The position numbers and the translations under genes are program-made. A DNA stretch of 7,113 nt from JAUUZT01 sp964654015 (lineage in GTDB: Bacteria > Chloroflexota > Dehalococcoidia > GIF9 > AB-539-J10): NCBI GenBank assembly GCA_964654015.1, contig CAZZHQ010000126.1:1-7113 (forward strand). Direction: 5' to 3'. Shown here in pieces: positions 6,385-7,113 of the stretch. How positions within the stretch are numbered: position 1 is the first letter of the stretch; the number at the start of each line of letters is the position of its first letter. Under the pieces are notes generated by a model. It was not told where the DNA came from. It did no database searches and saw only the letters and a program-made list of their open reading frames with translations.

Positions 6385-6467
6385 ACGGAAAGCATAGCAC
6401 GGTGAAGGTTGTTAAAAGTGCCTAGTCGAAGGCAGTATTGAAGCCGTGTCGGCGAGGAGGAACTTAA

Positions 6468-6563
6468 ATGGGGAGAAGACTACTTGTTTTATACGTAGCG
6501 CTTGGCGGTTTGTTCCTAATAGTTACTGGTGCTGTGGTGCTTCTGGCACTTCAGTCTTGCTAG
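6468..6563 (+). CDS. 31-aa single-span membrane microprotein
   Basis: ATG at 6468 follows AGGAGG (6455-6460) by 7 bases, an excellent ribosome binding site. The peptide starts MGRRLLVLYV, continues with an unbroken hydrophobic stretch of about 24 residues (LLVLYVALGGLFLIVTGAVV, then LLAL), and ends QSC before TAG. The two arginines before the span suggest an N-in orientation, and the lone C-terminal cysteine could be a disulfide or modification site. The gene lies 83 bases after the Usp gene and just before the terminator, so it is probably the last cistron of the operon. I do not recognise a family. Single-span microproteins often bind and tune a membrane transporter, and the MFS protein is the natural partner to consider, but nothing in the sequence proves this. 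Confidence 0.6.
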   Translation: MGRRLLVLYVALGGLFLIVTGAVVLLALQSC

Positions 6564-6592
6564 TAATATCACCTAGTGGATTGCACAATTGC

Positions 6593-6617
6593 TTATTTTG
6601 TGTGATTGGCAAAATAA
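6593..6617. repeat. AT-rich hairpin next to the terminator
   Basis: TTATTTTG (6593-6600) and CAAAATAA (6610-6617) are exact reverse complements with a 9-base loop. The right arm shares two bases with the left arm of the stronger hairpin that follows, so the two could form side by side with little conflict. On the minus strand this region supplies the U-rich run after the terminator. Confidence 0.4.
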
Positions 6618-6658
6618 AAGGGCTGGACATCCCGATACCGAGAACATCCAGCCCTTTT
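6616..6658. terminator. Bidirectional rho-independent terminator between convergent genes
   Basis: AAAAGGGCTGGA (6616-6627) and TCCAGCCCTTTT (6647-6658) form a perfect 12-bp stem with a 19-base loop. On the plus strand the U-run is the TTTT inside the stem. On the minus strand the stem is followed by a longer U-rich tract (TTTTATTTT), making it the better terminator in that direction. It lies between the plus-strand microprotein gene, ending at 6563, and the minus-strand zinc-ribbon gene, ending at 6687, as expected for a shared terminator. Confidence 0.85.
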
Positions 6659-6686
6659 GAATTCTGTCTGTTATATCGGAGTAGAG

Positions 6687-6827
6687 CTAGCTCTTGCCGA
6701 TTCTGAACATTTTCGTGCCACAGGTCGGACAGATGCCCTGGGTCGCCGGCTTCCCATTCTTCATGGTTATTGATTTCGAATCCTTCATCTCTCTCTTGGT
6801 GTGACATTTGACACAGTATGCTTGCAT
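6687..6827 (-). CDS. 46-aa four-cysteine zinc-ribbon protein, DUF5679-like
   Basis: ATG at 6827 is preceded by AGGAGG (6840-6835) with 7 bases of spacing. The protein starts MQAYCVKCHTKREM and ends with TAG at 6689-6687. Four cysteines in two pairs, C5-x2-C8 and C33-x2-C36, form a classical zinc-ribbon. The surrounding pattern (AYCVKC, KREM, a middle TMKNGKPATQG, then CPTCGTKMFRIGK) is one I associate with DUF5679, a family of very small proteins of unknown function. It could bind nucleic acid or protein; no reaction can be assigned. The gene stands alone on the minus strand, convergent with the stress operon and sharing its terminator. A perfect TTGACA lies upstream at 6886-6881, but no good -10 box follows at normal spacing. 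Confidence 0.85.
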   Translation of the reverse strand: MQAYCVKCHTKREMKDSKSITMKNGKPATQGICPTCGTKMFRIGKS

Positions 6828-6925
6828 ATCTTTTCCTCCTTGCCGTATTTGTATTGAGGCTAACCTATTCTACCCGTGCATGTCAATATGCAGCCATCGT
6901 GAGATAAAAAAATAGGCTGGGCTCT

Positions 6926-6943
6926 AATACCACTTTCGGTATT
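6926..6943 (+). repeat. Weak hairpin followed by T-run
   Basis: AATACC (6926-6931) pairs with GGTATT (6938-6943) across a 6-base loop and is followed by TTTTATT. It resembles a very weak rho-independent terminator, but no plus-strand gene ends nearby. The 286 bases from 6828 to the window end otherwise contain no convincing complete gene. Confidence 0.25.
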
Positions 6944-7007
6944 TTTTATTGGTCTCGGGCTCTTAATATTAAGTCTTTATTTTCTCTTTGTTGTTCCAAA
7001 AGAGTAG

Positions 7008-7113
7008 GAGACTGCACTCCAATCTTTTCCTAAAATAACATGCTATGGTGATGAAACTTACGATGAAAAGGCAAACGGTATCAAATATTTGTACGCATCA
7101 GTTGTCAGACATC
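7008..7113 (+). other. Open, protein-like frame at the right edge without a visible start
   Basis: After a TAG at 7005-7007 the frame is open for 35 codons to the window edge. It reads ETALQSFPKITCYGD and later KANGIKYLYASVVRH, a composition that looks like real protein. There is no ATG, GTG or TTG in frame, and no Shine-Dalgarno. It may be a gene remnant, part of a gene interrupted by the TAG, or chance. Confidence 0.2.

Noticed and set aside
6446..6706. 86-codon plus-strand frame overlapping the microprotein
   Set aside because: Its GTG start lies ahead of the AGGAGG at 6455-6460, so that site cannot serve it. It also reads through the terminator and has no recognisable features. The ATG at 6468 fits the ribosome site exactly.
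6523..6807. 94-codon minus-strand frame over the terminator and zinc-ribbon gene
   Set aside because: It would run through a strong terminator hairpin. A different frame at the same place has a perfect Shine-Dalgarno and two CxxC motifs.
6858..6886. TTGACA as the promoter of the zinc-ribbon gene
   Set aside because: The -35 match is perfect, but the hexamers at 16-18 base spacing (GTTAGC, TTAGCC, TAGCCT) are poor -10 boxes, so it is mentioned only in the gene entry.

Overview
The window looks like a chromosomal segment of an anaerobic bacterium, with moderate GC in the genes and AT-rich gaps. The mix of genes (a KamA-type lysine 2,3-aminomutase, tandem D-Ala-D-Ala-ligase-like ATP-grasp enzymes, a small wHTH regulator, an MFS protein with a long soluble tail, a tandem Usp protein and a DUF5679-type zinc ribbon) suggests Chloroflexota, perhaps Dehalococcoidia. 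That placement is a family-level impression, not a proof. No rRNA, tRNA, CRISPR array, insertion sequence or phage gene was seen.

Left arm (1-2653, minus strand): an operon read leftwards. It begins with a radical-SAM lysine 2,3-aminomutase (2653-1343), followed by an ATP-grasp ligase (1283-279). A second ATP-grasp ligase overlaps the first by 16 bases (294 to beyond position 1). The aminomutase keeps the two aspartates that hold lysine and the PLP lysine, so L-beta-lysine is the expected product. The two ligases suggest it is then built into an amide- or peptide-linked small molecule, but that is inference.

Centre (2654-2921): a divergent control region. A consensus minus-strand promoter (TTGACA, 16 bases, TATAAT) and a good plus-strand promoter (TTGTCC, 17 bases, TATAAT) point at each other. 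Their -10 boxes lie only about 26 bases apart, so the transcripts would overlap at the start. Two 17-bp direct repeats and a nested interrupted palindrome cover the space between and around the -10 boxes.

Right arm (2922-6563, plus strand): a likely operon of a 101-aa winged-helix regulator (TTG start), a 686-aa MFS transporter with a soluble C-terminal tail of about 235 residues (GTG start), a 310-aa tandem universal stress protein, and a 31-aa single-span membrane microprotein. The last is too short for ordinary gene calling but has an excellent Shine-Dalgarno sequence. A strong hairpin at 6616-6658 ends this unit and also a convergent minus-strand gene for a 46-aa four-cysteine zinc-ribbon protein (6827-6687).

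The rightmost 286 bases hold no convincing complete gene, only a weak hairpin, a short repeat and an open frame without a start codon that runs off the edge.
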